64,000 bases of DNA from an uncultured Clostridia bacterium (GCA_934365195.1 CAKRNA010000006.1:1-64000), one strand, 5' to 3'. Counted from the first letter of the stretch, positions 16,427 through 26,190 are shown. The notes: generated by a model not told the origin, from the sequence alone. Translations and numbers: made by a program.

Positions 16427-17058
16427 TATTTAACAATACCTTTCTCTCTTAAAACGTTAAGAATTTTTGCAAACGTTTCCATTTTGTCCTCGCACGGCAC
16501 GACGCTTACAATCCTTCCCTCTGATAGCCTTTCTGCCTCTTTGTAGCCCTCGTACACTTTCATGTGGAAAGATAAATCCTCGGTTTCCAGCCTGTCGTTA
16601 AGAATTACCTTGTTGTTCCTGCGCCTAAACGACTTATCGGGCGATAAATCTATAAAAATGGTAAGGTCAGGCATATAGCCTTCAACAACGTACTCGTTCA
16701 CCTTTTTTACGTTCTCTATCCCCAGCCCTCTTGCGTAGCCTTGGTAAGCATACGAGGAATCGATAAACCTATCGCAAATAACCGTCACGCCGCTATCTAG
16801 TTTTGGGATAATTTGCTCCGCCATAAGTTGCGCCCTACAACTAGCGTACAGTAGCATTTCGGTTTTGTCCGTCATTTGTGTAAATTTTGGGTTAAGTATA
16901 ATTTTGCGAATTTCCTCGCTTATCTCCACGCCGCCCGGCTCTCTTGTAAAATACACGTCTTGCTCGGTTTTTTCCAAGTATTCCTTTAAAAAGTTAAGTT
17001 GGGTGGACTTGCCCACACCTTCACAGCCTTCAATCGTTACAAAAAATCCTTTTTTCAT
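16426..17058 (-). CDS. tmk: Thymidylate kinase
   Basis: A 210-residue enzyme that phosphorylates dTMP to dTDP. The P-loop is GCEGVGKST near residue 10, followed by TREPGG (dTMP contact) and the DRFIDSSYAYQGYARGLG segment. The lid region contains RRRNNKVILNDRLE, an Arg-rich lid of the Gram-positive type. The start overlaps the decarboxylase stop by 4 bases. With ThyX elsewhere in the window it supplies dTTP. Confidence 0.95.
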   Translation of the reverse strand: MKKGFFVTIEGCEGVGKSTQLNFLKEYLEKTEQDVYFTREPGGVEISEEIRKIILNPKFTQMTDKTEMLLYASCRAQLMAEQIIPKLDSGVTVICDRFIDSSYAYQGYARGLGIENVKKVNEYVVEGYMPDLTIFIDLSPDKSFRRRNNKVILNDRLETEDLSFHMKVYEGYKEAERLSEGRIVSVVPCEDKMETFAKILNVLREKGIVK

Positions 17059-18359
17059 TTCTCTACCCTTATTTTACCGCTTGTAAGCCCGAAGATTTTT
17101 TCGGGATTAGCCAAGACGTAATCTATCATTTGTTTGTTTATTTTTTCGCCGCTTTTTATTAGTGGCACGCCCGGGGGATATATACCTACTTCGCACATAG
17201 CAGTCATTCCCTCCGCCTTTTCTACCTCTACGTATTTTGCGTTTTTGTTACCGCTCGCCTTTTCTAGTTTACCACGACTTAGCGTGCTTTCTTCGGCTTT
17301 TTCAAAAGTTAGTAGCAAGTTTTTGTCCTGCTCTATATCAAGTATTATCTTGATGGTTTCTTCAAGTTCGGCTATGTTTAGCGGCGACAATATCAAAACC
17401 AAGTATCTGCCGTAACTCATTTCAATATACACGTTTCGCCTTATTAGTTCCTTTTTTACGCTATCGCTACTAAACGGGTATACGTCCACGACAAGCCTTG
17501 AAAAGTCGTCGGTTTTAACCACGCTAAACCTTTTTAGTTTTATCTTGTCCACCACGTCTTTTAGCCCTTGATACAAGGTTTCGCCGTCCTTACTAAATTT
17601 ATCTTGCGTGTAATCAATACTGCACATAGTAACGTAATTAGGACTTGATGAGTGCAAAACTGAGTGATAAAACTCGGTTTCTGCTATTAAATCCTCGTTA
17701 TTGATATGTAATATCGCACCACCCGTGTACACCGGCAAGGTCTTGTGCAGGCTATCTACAACAAGGTCACACAGATTGCTTAGGGGCTTAGGAAGTAGCC
17801 GTGAGTACACAAAATGCCCGCCGTGAGCCTCGTCTACCACCACTATTTTACCCTTTTCTTTTAGCCACTTTATAACCTCGTAATCTATCACGTTACCAAA
17901 GTAATTAGGCGAGGTGATAAACACCGAAGTTACCTTACCAAGATACTTTTCAAAGTCCTCTTTCGTGGGGAACTTGACTATCCCGTTTTCACGCTTTTCC
18001 TCCATAAAAACGGCAGGAACGTCAAATAATTCCACCCCGTTATAAACGGACTTGTGTGCGCCGCCCACAACCAGCGTTTTACCCAGTTTTTTTATTACGT
18101 TTAGCATAATAAAATTGCCCGTTGTTGCGCCCGTTGTTATCACCAAAGTACGCTTTGCGCCGTACACTTTTGCCAGTTCTTTTTCAAGGCTAAGAATCGC
18201 TCCGCTAGGTTGAAGAAGGTTGTCGGTTATATCAAGTTCTGTAACGTCGTAAATAGAACTTGCATACAAATTTTCACCCCCGACAGTCTTGTGACCAGGG
18301 GTGTGAAAACGCTTGTCGATATCCTTGTATTTTTCCACTACGTCTAGCAAAGTTCTCAT
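17055..18359 (-). CDS. Orn/Lys/Arg decarboxylase family protein
   Basis: A 434-residue PLP enzyme of the aminotransferase-like (fold I) basic amino acid decarboxylase family, similar in size to YaaO/SpeA of Bacillus. Motifs: FHTPGHKTVGG near residue 17, the PLP phosphate segment TTGATTGNF, VVDEAHGGHF and the Schiff-base lysine in SLHKTLPVYTGGAIL. The short C-terminal domain ends the chain; the long wing domain of inducible decarboxylases is absent. The product may be agmatine, cadaverine or putrescine, which the sequence does not decide. First gene of the tmk-holB-ricT operon. Confidence 0.85.
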   Translation of the reverse strand: MRTLLDVVEKYKDIDKRFHTPGHKTVGGENLYASSIYDVTELDITDNLLQPSGAILSLEKELAKVYGAKRTLVITTGATTGNFIMLNVIKKLGKTLVVGGAHKSVYNGVELFDVPAVFMEEKRENGIVKFPTKEDFEKYLGKVTSVFITSPNYFGNVIDYEVIKWLKEKGKIVVVDEAHGGHFVYSRLLPKPLSNLCDLVVDSLHKTLPVYTGGAILHINNEDLIAETEFYHSVLHSSSPNYVTMCSIDYTQDKFSKDGETLYQGLKDVVDKIKLKRFSVVKTDDFSRLVVDVYPFSSDSVKKELIRRNVYIEMSYGRYLVLILSPLNIAELEETIKIILDIEQDKNLLLTFEKAEESTLSRGKLEKASGNKNAKYVEVEKAEGMTAMCEVGIYPPGVPLIKSGEKINKQMIDYVLANPEKIFGLTSGKIRVEK

Positions 18360-18411
18360 ATCTACGATTATACACTAAAAGCGAGCCTTATACAATTACA
18401 TTGTAAAATAT

Positions 18412-18444
18412 TTATTAAAAAAGGGGCTTTGCTTAGCCCCTTAT
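18412..18444 (-). terminator. Second terminator downstream of lysS
   Basis: The minus strand reads AAGGGGCTAAGCAAAGCCCC followed by TTTTTTAATA. Confidence 0.8.
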
Positions 18445-18548
18445 AGTCTTTTCACGCTTTTTAACTACTTATCCCTATGGCTTGCGCCTTGCAAGTACTT
18501 TCGCCCGAAGGTAAGTCTCCCTTACTTTGAACAGGTATTTTGCCTTTA

Positions 18549-18578
18549 ATAAAAAAGGCAATCCGTTAGGACTGCCCG
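18549..18578 (-). terminator. Rho-independent terminator of greA-lysS
   Basis: The minus strand reads GGCAGTCC-TAAC-GGATTGCC then TTTTTTATT, within 10 bases of the lysS stop. Confidence 0.85.
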
Positions 18579-18583
18579 ATAAT

Positions 18584-20080
18584 TTATTTTGCAAGTGGTT
18601 TCATAGTTGGGAATAGTAGTACGTCTCTAATAGAGAATTGATCGGTTAGTAGCATTACAAGTCTGTCTACGCCGATACCTAGTCCGCCCGTTGGAGGTAA
18701 GCCGTATTCAAGTGCGGTTACGAAATCTTCGTCCATCATTTGCGCCTCGTCGTCGCCCTTTTCTCTTTCTCGTACTTGCTCCATAAATCTTCCCTTTTGG
18801 TCGATAGGATCGTTAAGTTCGCTGAATGCATTGCCCATCTCTCTGCGAGAAATAAAGAACTCGAACCTTTCGGTTAGTCTTGGATCGCTTGCTTTTCTCT
18901 TTGCAAGAGGCGAAACCTCAACAGGATAATCAAGAATAAAGGTTGGTTGAACCAGCGTTTCCTCTACTTTTTGGTCAAACACTTCGTAAAGTGCTTTGCC
19001 CCAAGTTACGTCATCAGGAAGTTGCACGCCGATTGCCTTAGCGCTACTTGCAAGGCTATCTAAATCGTCACTATTAAAGTCGATACCCGTCACCTTTTTA
19101 ACCGCCTCAACCATCGTTAGCCTCTCCCAAGGTGCTTCAAACGAAATTTCCTCGCCTTGATAGGTGAACTTTAACGTTCCTTTAACCTTGTTTGCAAGGT
19201 GGATAAACATTCTTTCGGTTATATCCATCATTCCGTTGTAGTCGGTGTATGCTTGGTAAAGTTCCACCGTGGTAAACTCCGGATTATGTCTTGGATCCAT
19301 GCCCTCGTTCCTAAAAAGTCTACCCATTTCGTACACTTTTTCAAATCCGCCAACGATTAACCTCTTTAAATAAAGTTCAGGGGCGATACGCATATACATA
19401 TCGATATCCAAAGTGTTGTGATGAGTTACGAACGGTCTTGCAGAAGCCCCGCCTGCGATAGTGTTAAGCACCGGGGTTTCCACCTCGATAAAGCCCTCGT
19501 TATCCAAAAATTCCCTTATTCCGCTTACGATTTTGCTACGCATAATAAAGGTTTCTTTTACGTCCGGGTTCACGATTAAATCCACGTATCTTTGACGATA
19601 TCTTAGGTCTTGGTCTTTAAGTCCGTGGAATTTTTCAGGTAGCGGCAACAAAGATTTAGACAACAACTCAATCGATTTTGCCTTTACACTTATTTCGCCC
19701 ATGTGAGTCATAAACACTTCACCCGTTACGCCCACAATATCGCCTATATCGTACTTTTTAAATTCAAGGTAAGATTCCTCGCCAACCTCGTCTTTTCTTA
19801 CGTACAGTTGGATATTTCCCTTATAATCGGCAAGGTTGGTAAAACTTGCTTTGCCCATAATTCTTTTCGACATAAGTCTGCCGGCAAGAGTAACGGTTTT
19901 GCCGTCGTAAGCCTCAAAATTATCCTTGATATCCTTTGAATAAGCGTCTCTATCGAATTTTACTTTTTCATAAGGGTTTTTCCCGGACTTAATTAGTTCG
20001 TCCAGTTTTCCTCTACGAATAGCAATAAGTTCGCTAATATCTTCTTCAGTATTTACAGCGTTTACCTTTTCTTTTTCCAT
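18584..20080 (-). CDS. lysS: Lysyl-tRNA synthetase, class II
   Basis: A 498-residue enzyme that charges tRNA-Lys. It has an OB-fold anticodon domain in about the first 170 residues and the class II catalytic core after it: motif 1 around [15 protein letters not shown], then [13 protein letters not shown], motif 2 [17 protein letters not shown] and motif 3 [14 protein letters not shown] near the end. Normal length. The last gene of the greA-lysS operon (7-base gap), which is a common pairing in Firmicutes. No T-box leader is seen. Confidence 0.96.
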   Translation of the reverse strand: MEKEKVNAVNTEEDISELIAIRRGKLDELIKSGKNPYEKVKFDRDAYSKDIKDNFEAYDGKTVTLAGRLMSKRIMGKASFTNLADYKGNIQLYVRKDEVGEESYLEFKKYDIGDIVGVTGEVFMTHMGEISVKAKSIELLSKSLLPLPEKFHGLKDQDLRYRQRYVDLIVNPDVKETFIMRSKIVSGIREFLDNEGFIEVETPVLNTIAGGASARPFVTHHNTLDIDMYMRIAPELYLKRLIVGGFEKVYEMGRLFRNEGMDPRHNPEFTTVELYQAYTDYNGMMDITERMFIHLANKVKGTLKFTYQGEEISFEAPWERLTMVEAVKKVTGIDFNSDDLDSLASSAKAIGVQLPDDVTWGKALYEVFDQKVEETLVQPTFILDYPVEVSPLAKRKASDPRLTERFEFFISRREMGNAFSELNDPIDQKGRFMEQVREREKGDDEAQMMDEDFVTALEYGLPPTGGLGIGVDRLVMLLTDQFSIRDVLLFPTMKPLAK

Positions 20081-20087
20081 TTTTCCT

Positions 20088-20561
20088 CTATTTTATCTTT
20101 AAAATCTTTACTTCTAGCGTTCCACCCGGGGTTGCAACTGATATTTCTGCGCCTTTCTTTTGTCCAAGAAGCGCTTTTCCTAGCGGTGATTCGTTACTAA
20201 TTTTGTTTTCGTCAAGGTTGACTTCGGCTGCACCTACGATTTGGTACTCCACTTTTTCGTCAAACTCCTTGTCGTAGATTTGAACGGTACTACCTATTGA
20301 TACTACCTTTTTGCTTAGCCCCTCGGAATCGATAATTTGAACTTTGTTAAGTTTCTCGTCGATTTCGGAAATTTCTTGCTCGATTTCCATTTGCTCGTTT
20401 TTAGCAGCGTCGTACTCTGCGTTTTCACTTAAATCGCCAAAGCCTCTTGCAATTTTGATTTTTTCCGAAACAGCAGGTCTTGCCACGCTAACCAAATAAT
20501 CGTATCTTTCCTTAAGAGCGTTTAACCCTTCTTGAGTTAACCATATAATTTCTTCTGCCAT
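20088..20561 (-). CDS. greA: Transcription elongation factor GreA
   Basis: A 157-residue factor that rescues backtracked RNA polymerase by stimulating transcript cleavage. The N-terminal coiled coil (residues 10-75) carries the acidic tip in [16 protein letters not shown], and the C-terminal FKBP-like domain ends in [13 protein letters not shown]. The ATG at 20561 follows AGGAGG and a near-perfect promoter. Confidence 0.95.
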   Translation of the reverse strand: MAEEIIWLTQEGLNALKERYDYLVSVARPAVSEKIKIARGFGDLSENAEYDAAKNEQMEIEQEISEIDEKLNKVQIIDSEGLSKKVVSIGSTVQIYDKEFDEKVEYQIVGAAEVNLDENKISNESPLGKALLGQKKGAEISVATPGGTLEVKILKIK

Positions 20562-20608
20562 ATTGCCTCCTATTTTGCCACCCGTTTTTACGAATAATAT
20601 TACTTGAC

Positions 20609-20637
20609 ATTATAATAGATATATTTATAATTGTCAA
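20609..20637 (-). promoter_or_regulatory. Consensus promoter of greA-lysS
   Basis: TTGACA (20632-20637), 17 bases, TATAAT (20609-20614): a perfect match at both boxes. Confidence 0.9.
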
Positions 20638-20721
20638 TTAGATTTTTTTGCCACGATTTTGCGCCCATATTCCAAAAAGCACTTTCTGTCCGACGATTTT
20701 TAAAAAAATTCCTTGCTAGGC

Positions 20722-20757
20722 AATAAAAAATACGGACTACGCTGTGTGCGTAGCCCG
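20722..20757 (-). terminator. Terminator of the first transketolase pair
   Basis: The minus strand reads CGGGCTACGC-ACACA-GCGTAGTCCG followed by TATTTTTTATT. Confidence 0.88.
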
Positions 20758-20772
20758 AAAATTTATTAAAGT

Positions 20773-21717
20773 TTAGGCTTTTTTAAGTGCGATTGCCTCT
20801 TTAACTGCCTTAACGATATCGTCAGCGGTTAGTTCGTATCTTGCGAATAGATAATCTTCCTTTCCAACCTCGCCAAACTGGTCTTTTACGCCGATTCTCT
20901 TAACAACGGTTGGTTTAACGCCTGCTAAATACTCGCTTACGGCACTACCTAAGCCGTTGATAATGCTGTGGTTTTCAGCGGTAACGATTGCGCCCGTTTC
21001 GGTTGCAGCCTTATAAACTGCCTCCTCGTCAAGAGGCTTCCAAGTGTGCATATCGATTACCCTAGCGTCGATGCCCTCTTCCTTCAATTTATCGTAAGCC
21101 TCAAGAGCAACAGGAACCATCATACCGCTTGCGATAATGGTAGCGTCCTTGCCGTCCTTTAAGGTTATGGACTTAAACAAATCGAACTCTAGGCTGTCGT
21201 CGTAAACCTTTTCGGTGATTTTACGGTACATTCTAATATAAACAGGTCCGTAATGCTCTGCAATTTGTGGCAACGCTTTTGCTACCATAGTTGCGTCGGT
21301 AGGCTCGAAAACTACCATAGTAGGTATTCCTCTCATAATTCCCATATCGTCAAAAGACATGTGAGTGCCGCCGTTTAATTGCGCAGAGATACCGGGGTCT
21401 GTGCCTACAAGTTTTACGTTTAATTTTGCGTAAGCAACGCTGATTTCTATTTGGTCAAGCGCCCTACGAGTTAAAAACGGAGTAAAAGTGGACACAAACG
21501 GAATTTTACCAAAAGTGCATAAACCTGACGCTACGCCTACCATATTTGCCTCGGCAATACCAACGTCGAAAGTTCTCTCAGGGAAAGCGTCCTTAAAAGG
21601 TTTCGTACCGGTTGCGGACATCAAATCTGCCTCCAAAACGCAAATTCTATCGTCCTTTTTTGCCATATCTATTAAAGTGTTACAATATGCTTTTCTTACT
21701 TCTACCGTATCTTTCAT
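20773..21717 (-). CDS. Transketolase, C-terminal subunit (pair 1)
   Basis: A 314-residue pyrimidine-binding plus C-terminal half of a split transketolase. The catalytic Glu region is VGIAEANMVGVASGL, followed by PFVSTFTPFLTRRALDQI and the phosphate/donor segment NGGTHMSFDDMGIMRG. It must combine with the N-terminal subunit encoded 11 bases upstream. Together they transfer two-carbon ketol units in the non-oxidative pentose phosphate pathway. This pair probably serves central metabolism because it stands alone. A second pair at 25.2-27.0 kb is clearly a paralogue with another context. Confidence 0.92.
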   Translation of the reverse strand: MKDTVEVRKAYCNTLIDMAKKDDRICVLEADLMSATGTKPFKDAFPERTFDVGIAEANMVGVASGLCTFGKIPFVSTFTPFLTRRALDQIEISVAYAKLNVKLVGTDPGISAQLNGGTHMSFDDMGIMRGIPTMVVFEPTDATMVAKALPQIAEHYGPVYIRMYRKITEKVYDDSLEFDLFKSITLKDGKDATIIASGMMVPVALEAYDKLKEEGIDARVIDMHTWKPLDEEAVYKAATETGAIVTAENHSIINGLGSAVSEYLAGVKPTVVKRIGVKDQFGEVGKEDYLFARYELTADDIVKAVKEAIALKKA

Positions 21718-21728
21718 ACCTATACCTC

Positions 21729-22547
21729 CTATTTGTTAGCCTCAATAGCCGCACGCCATACTTCCTCGGTCATATTCATATTATGGCAACTTACTTTGCC
21801 CTCACCCTCCGGGAATCCTTTTCCTTTGATGGTGTTTAGAATAATTGCGGTTGGTTTGTCAGCGCTCTTTTTTGCGGTGTTGATAGCGTCCACTATTGCC
21901 TCGATATCGTGACCGTCCACTTGGATAGCGTTAAATCTAAATGCGGTAAACTTAGCCTCCATATCCTCAATGCCGTTTACTTCCTCAACCGTGCCGTCTA
22001 TTTGCATCTTGTTGTTGTCTAGCATTACGATTAGGTTGTTTAGTTTTTTGCTACCTGCTAGCATTAGCGCTTCCCATACTTGACCTTCTTGGCTTTCGCC
22101 GTCGCCGATGATTGCGTAAACGTTGCAAGGGTTTTTGTCAAGTTTTGCTGCAAGAGCCATACCAACGGCAGCAGATATACCTTGACCAAGGCTACCTGCG
22201 GTCATATCGATACCGGGAGTCTTATTTTTGTCAACGTGAGAAGGCAAATTCGTTCCCGGTTTGTTTAGGGTATAAATCCAGTCTCTGTCGAAAAATCCTT
22301 TTTCAGCAAGCGTTGCGTACAAAGCAGGGCCTGCGTGACCTTTACTTAAAACAACCCTATCCCTATCCGACTTTAACGGGTTTTTAGGATCTACGTTTGC
22401 AGTTTCGTAATAAATTGCCGTAAGAGCCTCTATAATGGACATACTTCCACCGATGTGACCTACGCCAAGCGTACCAATCATTTCAATGGTAGTGTTTCTT
22501 ATCACTCTGGCTTGTTCTTTCAAAAAATCTAATTTCGCTTTATCCAT
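21729..22547 (-). CDS. Transketolase, N-terminal subunit (pair 1)
   Basis: A 272-residue thiamin-diphosphate-binding half of split transketolase. The ThDP motif is GDGESQEGQVWEALMLAGSK to DNNKMQIDG, with GVGHIGGSMS, LSKGHAGPALYATL and TAGSLGQGISAAVGMA as further active-site loops. The ATG at 22547 follows AAGGAG; the longer frame from 22571 has no ribosome site. The promoter (TTGATA, TATAAT) overlaps that upstream extension, which supports the shorter start. Confidence 0.93.
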   Translation of the reverse strand: MDKAKLDFLKEQARVIRNTTIEMIGTLGVGHIGGSMSIIEALTAIYYETANVDPKNPLKSDRDRVVLSKGHAGPALYATLAEKGFFDRDWIYTLNKPGTNLPSHVDKNKTPGIDMTAGSLGQGISAAVGMALAAKLDKNPCNVYAIIGDGESQEGQVWEALMLAGSKKLNNLIVMLDNNKMQIDGTVEEVNGIEDMEAKFTAFRFNAIQVDGHDIEAIVDAINTAKKSADKPTAIILNTIKGKGFPEGEGKVSCHNMNMTEEVWRAAIEANK

Positions 22548-22578
22548 AAATCTTCTCCTTATAGATTTCATTAACTAA

Positions 22579-22606
22579 ATTATAACATAAAATTTTTCTT
22601 TATCAA
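22579..22606 (-). promoter_or_regulatory. Promoter of transketolase pair 1
   Basis: TTGATA (22601-22606), 16 bases, TATAAT (22579-22584). Confidence 0.7.
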
Positions 22607-22760
22607 TAATATGCCCGTTTTTACTAGGTTTTTTTCGCCCGTTTTTGTATTTTTTCAATATTTTTTTTAATTATTTTTTGCCTACCTAAATATTAGCGAT
22701 TTTCACGGATTTTTCACTAAATTTTTTGGTGCGAAATTGTGATTTTTTTGACGAATTAAA

Positions 22761-22785
22761 TAAAAAAAGCCACTCAATGTGGCTT
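22761..22785 (-). terminator. Terminator of the hydroxyacid dehydrogenase gene
   Basis: The minus strand reads AAGCCACATTGAGTGGCT followed by seven T. Confidence 0.85.
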
Positions 22786-22805
22786 TAACAGTATATATTC
22801 AAAAT

Positions 22806-23747
22806 TTAACGGTTCACTTGGTTTTCCGCTTTTCCACCCAGCCAACTTTTAACGTTGTTTAGTGCAATATCGTACAGCCTTTTTCTTGTTTCAAGGCTTA
22901 CCCAAGCAATATGAGGGGTGATTATCACGTTTTTTGCGTTTAGCAACGGGTTATCCTTTTTCATAGGTTCTTCGCTAATTACGTCGCAAGCAAACGCCCT
23001 GACTTTGCCCGAGTTTAAAGCATTTTTCATATCTTCCTCGTTTACAAGTCCGCCTCTTGCCGTGTTGATAATTATCACGCCGTCCTTCATTTTGCTTATC
23101 GTTTCTTTGTTTATCATTTCCTTGTTTTGCTCGGTAAGTGGCAAATGCAAGGTAATTATGTCGCAAGTACTATATAATTCTTCAAGGTCAAGATAGCCCT
23201 CGCCCCTATAACTACGAGAATAAACGTGCACCTCCATACCAAACGCTTTGGAGATTTCCGCCACCCTCTTGCCTATATTTCCGTAACCGATAATACCGAT
23301 TTTTTTGTTTTTAAGTTCGGTTAGAGAGCCAAGCCAGTAGCAAAAGTTGATGCTGTTACACCAGTCGCCAGCCTTTACCGACCTGTCGTGCTCGCCCACT
23401 TTCGTGGTAATTTCTAGTAGTAGCGCAAAGGTGGTTTGAGCCACGCTATCGGTGGAATAATTAGGCACGTTGGTCACCACAATACCCTTTTGCTTAGCGT
23501 ACTCAACATCGATATTATTGTATCCCGTTGCAAATTCGCCCAAGTATTTTAGGTTTGGCAGCCTGTCTATTACGCTTTTGTCAAACACGCATTTATTAGT
23601 AAAAATAGCATCGGCGTCCTTGCCTCTTTCTAAAACTTCCTCCGCCGTAGACCTTGGATAATACTCAAAATCGCCAAGCGCCTTAAAGCCGTCCCAACTG
23701 ATATCCCCCGGGTTAAACGCCTCGCCGTCCAACACTACAAATTTCAT
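22806..23747 (-). CDS. D-2-hydroxyacid dehydrogenase (hydroxypyruvate reductase-like)
   Basis: A 313-residue NAD-dependent dehydrogenase. The Rossmann loop is GIIGYGNIGKRVAEISKAFG near residue 150. Active-site residues of the family are seen as INTARGGLVNE (Arg), CDVISEEP (Glu) and ITPHIAW (His). It fits the glycerate dehydrogenase / hydroxypyruvate reductase branch, though lactate or other 2-oxo acids are possible. Hydroxypyruvate is also a transketolase donor, so the neighbourhood with two transketolases may be meaningful (inference). It is a single-gene unit. Confidence 0.85.
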   Translation of the reverse strand: MKFVVLDGEAFNPGDISWDGFKALGDFEYYPRSTAEEVLERGKDADAIFTNKCVFDKSVIDRLPNLKYLGEFATGYNNIDVEYAKQKGIVVTNVPNYSTDSVAQTTFALLLEITTKVGEHDRSVKAGDWCNSINFCYWLGSLTELKNKKIGIIGYGNIGKRVAEISKAFGMEVHVYSRSYRGEGYLDLEELYSTCDIITLHLPLTEQNKEMINKETISKMKDGVIIINTARGGLVNEEDMKNALNSGKVRAFACDVISEEPMKKDNPLLNAKNVIITPHIAWVSLETRKRLYDIALNNVKSWLGGKAENQVNR

Positions 23748-24230
23748 TTTCTCTCTCCTATGCTAAAAAATAGTACGCCTTACAGTACTTAGCGCCCGAA
23801 CACTTTTTTAGTTTTAGTCTTTAATTCTTAATTTATATTTTCTATTTTCTATTTTCTTATTTCTAATTTTTTATTTCTTATTTCTAAATACATATTACGT
23901 ATTATTTAATACTTAAAACTTAATGCTTTGTATTTAGCGTTTAGTGCTTAATGCCTAATACTTAATGCTTACTGTTTAGTACTTAATGTTTAGTGCTTAT
24001 TATCTGTTACCAAATACTTAATTATTTATTGCTTTTAAGTAGTATTAAATATAATTGTAAATTACGACATATTCTAAATTTAATTATAAATTAAGTGCCG
24101 CAAAATAGCAATTATTCTTACGTGGTATAAGAAAAAACAACTATTCTCCCCGCAAAAATCATAAAAATGCCCGCACTCGCCTTTAAAAATATAAGGTGTT
24201 TTACTCCAAAATCACCCAAAAATCAAAATA
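23748..24230. repeat. AT-rich intergenic stretch with degenerate short repeats
   Basis: About 480 bases without a gene. At 23820-23890 there are runs of TTTTCTATTTTCTTATTTC-like sequence. At 23905-24015 a word close to TTTAGTGCTTAATG recurs at least six times with small changes (TTTAGTACTTAATG, CCTAATACTTAATG, TTTAGTGCTTATTA). The function is unknown; it may be slippage-derived or an array of binding sites. Confidence 0.55.
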
Positions 24231-24278
24231 AAAATGCACCTCAAAAAGTTTTACGTTTCCGTATAACTCTTGAGATGC
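24231..24278 (-). terminator. Long hairpin terminator of the SCP2-transketolase operon
   Basis: The minus strand folds GCATCTCAA...CGTAAAACTT...GAGGTGC around a GAAA tetraloop, followed by ATTTTTATTTT, about 40 bases after the last gene. Confidence 0.8.
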
Positions 24279-24314
24279 AATTTATTTGTATTTATATTCT
24301 ATAGTAGGATATTT

Positions 24315-25160
24315 CTATAGTAGAATTGCTTGAATTCTTGACATATAGTCGTTTAGTACTGCGCTGTACTCCGGAGAACCAATCATGGTGATATATCCTT
24401 TTTCAGCACTTTCAACAAACGGAACAGTACCGCCAACGACAGCAAGACCACCGTCTAAGTCTCTGAAGTGGAAGGTAACGAAAGGTCTTCTTCTCTCGTA
24501 GATACCACGTCCGCACTTAGATTGACCTGCTTGAACCATCAAGTAGCACGCAACGTCAGGATTCTCCTCAGGGCCAACGATAAATTGATAAACCCTCTTA
24601 GGTTGTTGCATCCACGCTCTGTACTCCTTAATTTGAGGATCGTCGTACTTGTCTGCAAGTTTGTTGTAAACTGATAGTGCAGAAGATACCATGTAAAGCG
24701 ATAACTTTAATTTCATCTTCTTGTCGGCTTCGGTCTTAGGGTTGAACGAAGGCATCATTTTGGTTAAGCCTAAGAATAGTTTGGTAACTACTTTTAGGAA
24801 CAAACCAGCGTGACCTTTGAACAACGTTTTAACGATAGCGCCAACAATAGCACCATTCATTGCACCGGTAAACATACCGCACATATCTTTGATAGTTTTG
24901 AATTCAAAATTGATAGTTGGCTTACCATCATATTTGCCTTGTTTAACGTCAAGACATTGAGTTGGCTCTTTTGAACTGTCAAAAACAAGATATGCACCAA
25001 AATAATCTTCACCTTGCTCCGCTGCACCTACTTGTACTACGGCGTCAACGCCCTTAAAAGCCTCTGATACTTTTGGGTCGTCGGCAACAAGCACTTTCAT
25101 TACAGGGAAAATCGAGCGAAGGATTAATTCTGCTTGAATTTTCTCATTTTGTGTTGCCAT
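24315..25160 (-). CDS. SCP2-like hypothetical protein closing the operon
   Basis: A 281-residue protein without a confident family. Its first 120 residues have the strand-rich pattern of sterol-carrier-protein-2 domains (DAVVQVGAAEQGEDYFGAYLVF, KPTINFEFKTIKDMCGMFTG split by loops), followed by a glycine/alanine hydrophobic helix (GAMNGAIVGAIVKTLF) and a second half with another possible sheet (VTFHFRDLDGGLAVVGG). A weak similarity to the SCP2 protein at the other end of the operon is suggested, not proven. It follows the transketolase C subunit by 2 bases with GAGG before the ATG. No signal peptide; probably a cytoplasmic lipid- or hydrophobic-ligand-binding protein (inference). Confidence 0.55.
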   Translation of the reverse strand: MATQNEKIQAELILRSIFPVMKVLVADDPKVSEAFKGVDAVVQVGAAEQGEDYFGAYLVFDSSKEPTQCLDVKQGKYDGKPTINFEFKTIKDMCGMFTGAMNGAIVGAIVKTLFKGHAGLFLKVVTKLFLGLTKMMPSFNPKTEADKKMKLKLSLYMVSSALSVYNKLADKYDDPQIKEYRAWMQQPKRVYQFIVGPEENPDVACYLMVQAGQSKCGRGIYERRRPFVTFHFRDLDGGLAVVGGTVPFVESAEKGYITMIGSPEYSAVLNDYMSRIQAILL

Positions 25161-25162
25161 TT

Positions 25163-26188
25163 TTATACCTCATCCTCCCAAACTTCGTCTGCTTCAAAGT
25201 CTCTGTTCATAACTTCTCTTACCTTGTCGGCAATACCGTCTGAATCTAGTCCATAGTAAGCATACAAGTCTTCCGGGTAACCGATTTGAGCAAAGCAATC
25301 AGGAATACCAACTTTGGTAAATGCGCATCCTTTTCCGCTTTCGGCAATAACTGCTGCAACAGAATCACCAAGACCACCGATAACGTTGTGTTCTTCAACG
25401 GTAACGATTCTTCTGGTGTCGCTAACTGCTCTCATAATAGCCTCGGCATCGATAGGTTTAATAGTATGCATATTAACTACTCTAACCTTAATCTTGTCGT
25501 ATTTTTCTAGGTCTTGTGCTGCTTGAACTGCTTGACGAACACAAATACCGCAAGTAATAATAGTACAATCTGCGCCATCAGGATCGATAACGGTTTTAGC
25601 CTTGCCGATTTCGAAAGGAATATTGTCGGTCTCAGGACATGGAAGTTCGAAACCACGACCAATTCTTACGTAGCAAGGACCGTCTTTCTCAACGATTGCT
25701 CTTACTGCTTGACCGGTTTCTTCACCGTCTGCCGGAGCAATTAAGGTTACGTTAGGGAATGCCTTAACGATAGAGAAGTCCTCAGTACAGTGGTGGGTTG
25801 AACCTGCTGCACCAAAAGAGATACCGCTGTGAGTAGCAACTACTTTTACGTTTAATTTTTGGTAGCAAATATCAGTTCTGAATTGCTCGCCTGCTCTCAT
25901 ACATGCAAACGCACCGAAAGTAGATGCGAAAGGCAAGAAGCCAACTTTAGCAAGACCTGCTGCTACACCCATCATATTTTGCTCTGCAATACCTACGTTG
26001 ATAACTCTGTCCGGGAATGCTTTTTCAAAAACACCCATATTAGTAGATTTTGCTAAGTCGGCAGTTACGCCAACAATTTTATCATTATTTCTTGCAAGTT
26101 CGGTCATTACACGTCCGTAGATTTCACCAGGGGACATTGTATTCGCGTCATATACGTTCCAAGAAGTTCCGGTCGTTACTTCTGCCAT
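25163..26188 (-). CDS. Transketolase-like, C-terminal subunit (pair 2)
   Basis: A 341-residue C-terminal transketolase half. Markers are VGIAEQNMMGVAAGL with the catalytic Glu, PFASTFGAFACMRAGEQ, GAAGSTHHCTEDFSIVKAF and the C-terminal VVTVEEHNVIGGLG. It differs from pair 1 in the donor loop (GSTHHCTED instead of GGTHMSFDD), so the substrates may differ. Position: 2 bases from the N subunit and 2 bases from the SCP2-like gene, each with its own AGGAGG-like site. It has 30 extra residues at both ends compared with pair 1. Confidence 0.88.
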   Translation of the reverse strand: MAEVTTGTSWNVYDANTMSPGEIYGRVMTELARNNDKIVGVTADLAKSTNMGVFEKAFPDRVINVGIAEQNMMGVAAGLAKVGFLPFASTFGAFACMRAGEQFRTDICYQKLNVKVVATHSGISFGAAGSTHHCTEDFSIVKAFPNVTLIAPADGEETGQAVRAIVEKDGPCYVRIGRGFELPCPETDNIPFEIGKAKTVIDPDGADCTIITCGICVRQAVQAAQDLEKYDKIKVRVVNMHTIKPIDAEAIMRAVSDTRRIVTVEEHNVIGGLGDSVAAVIAESGKGCAFTKVGIPDCFAQIGYPEDLYAYYGLDSDGIADKVREVMNRDFEADEVWEDEV

Positions 26189-26190
26189 GG

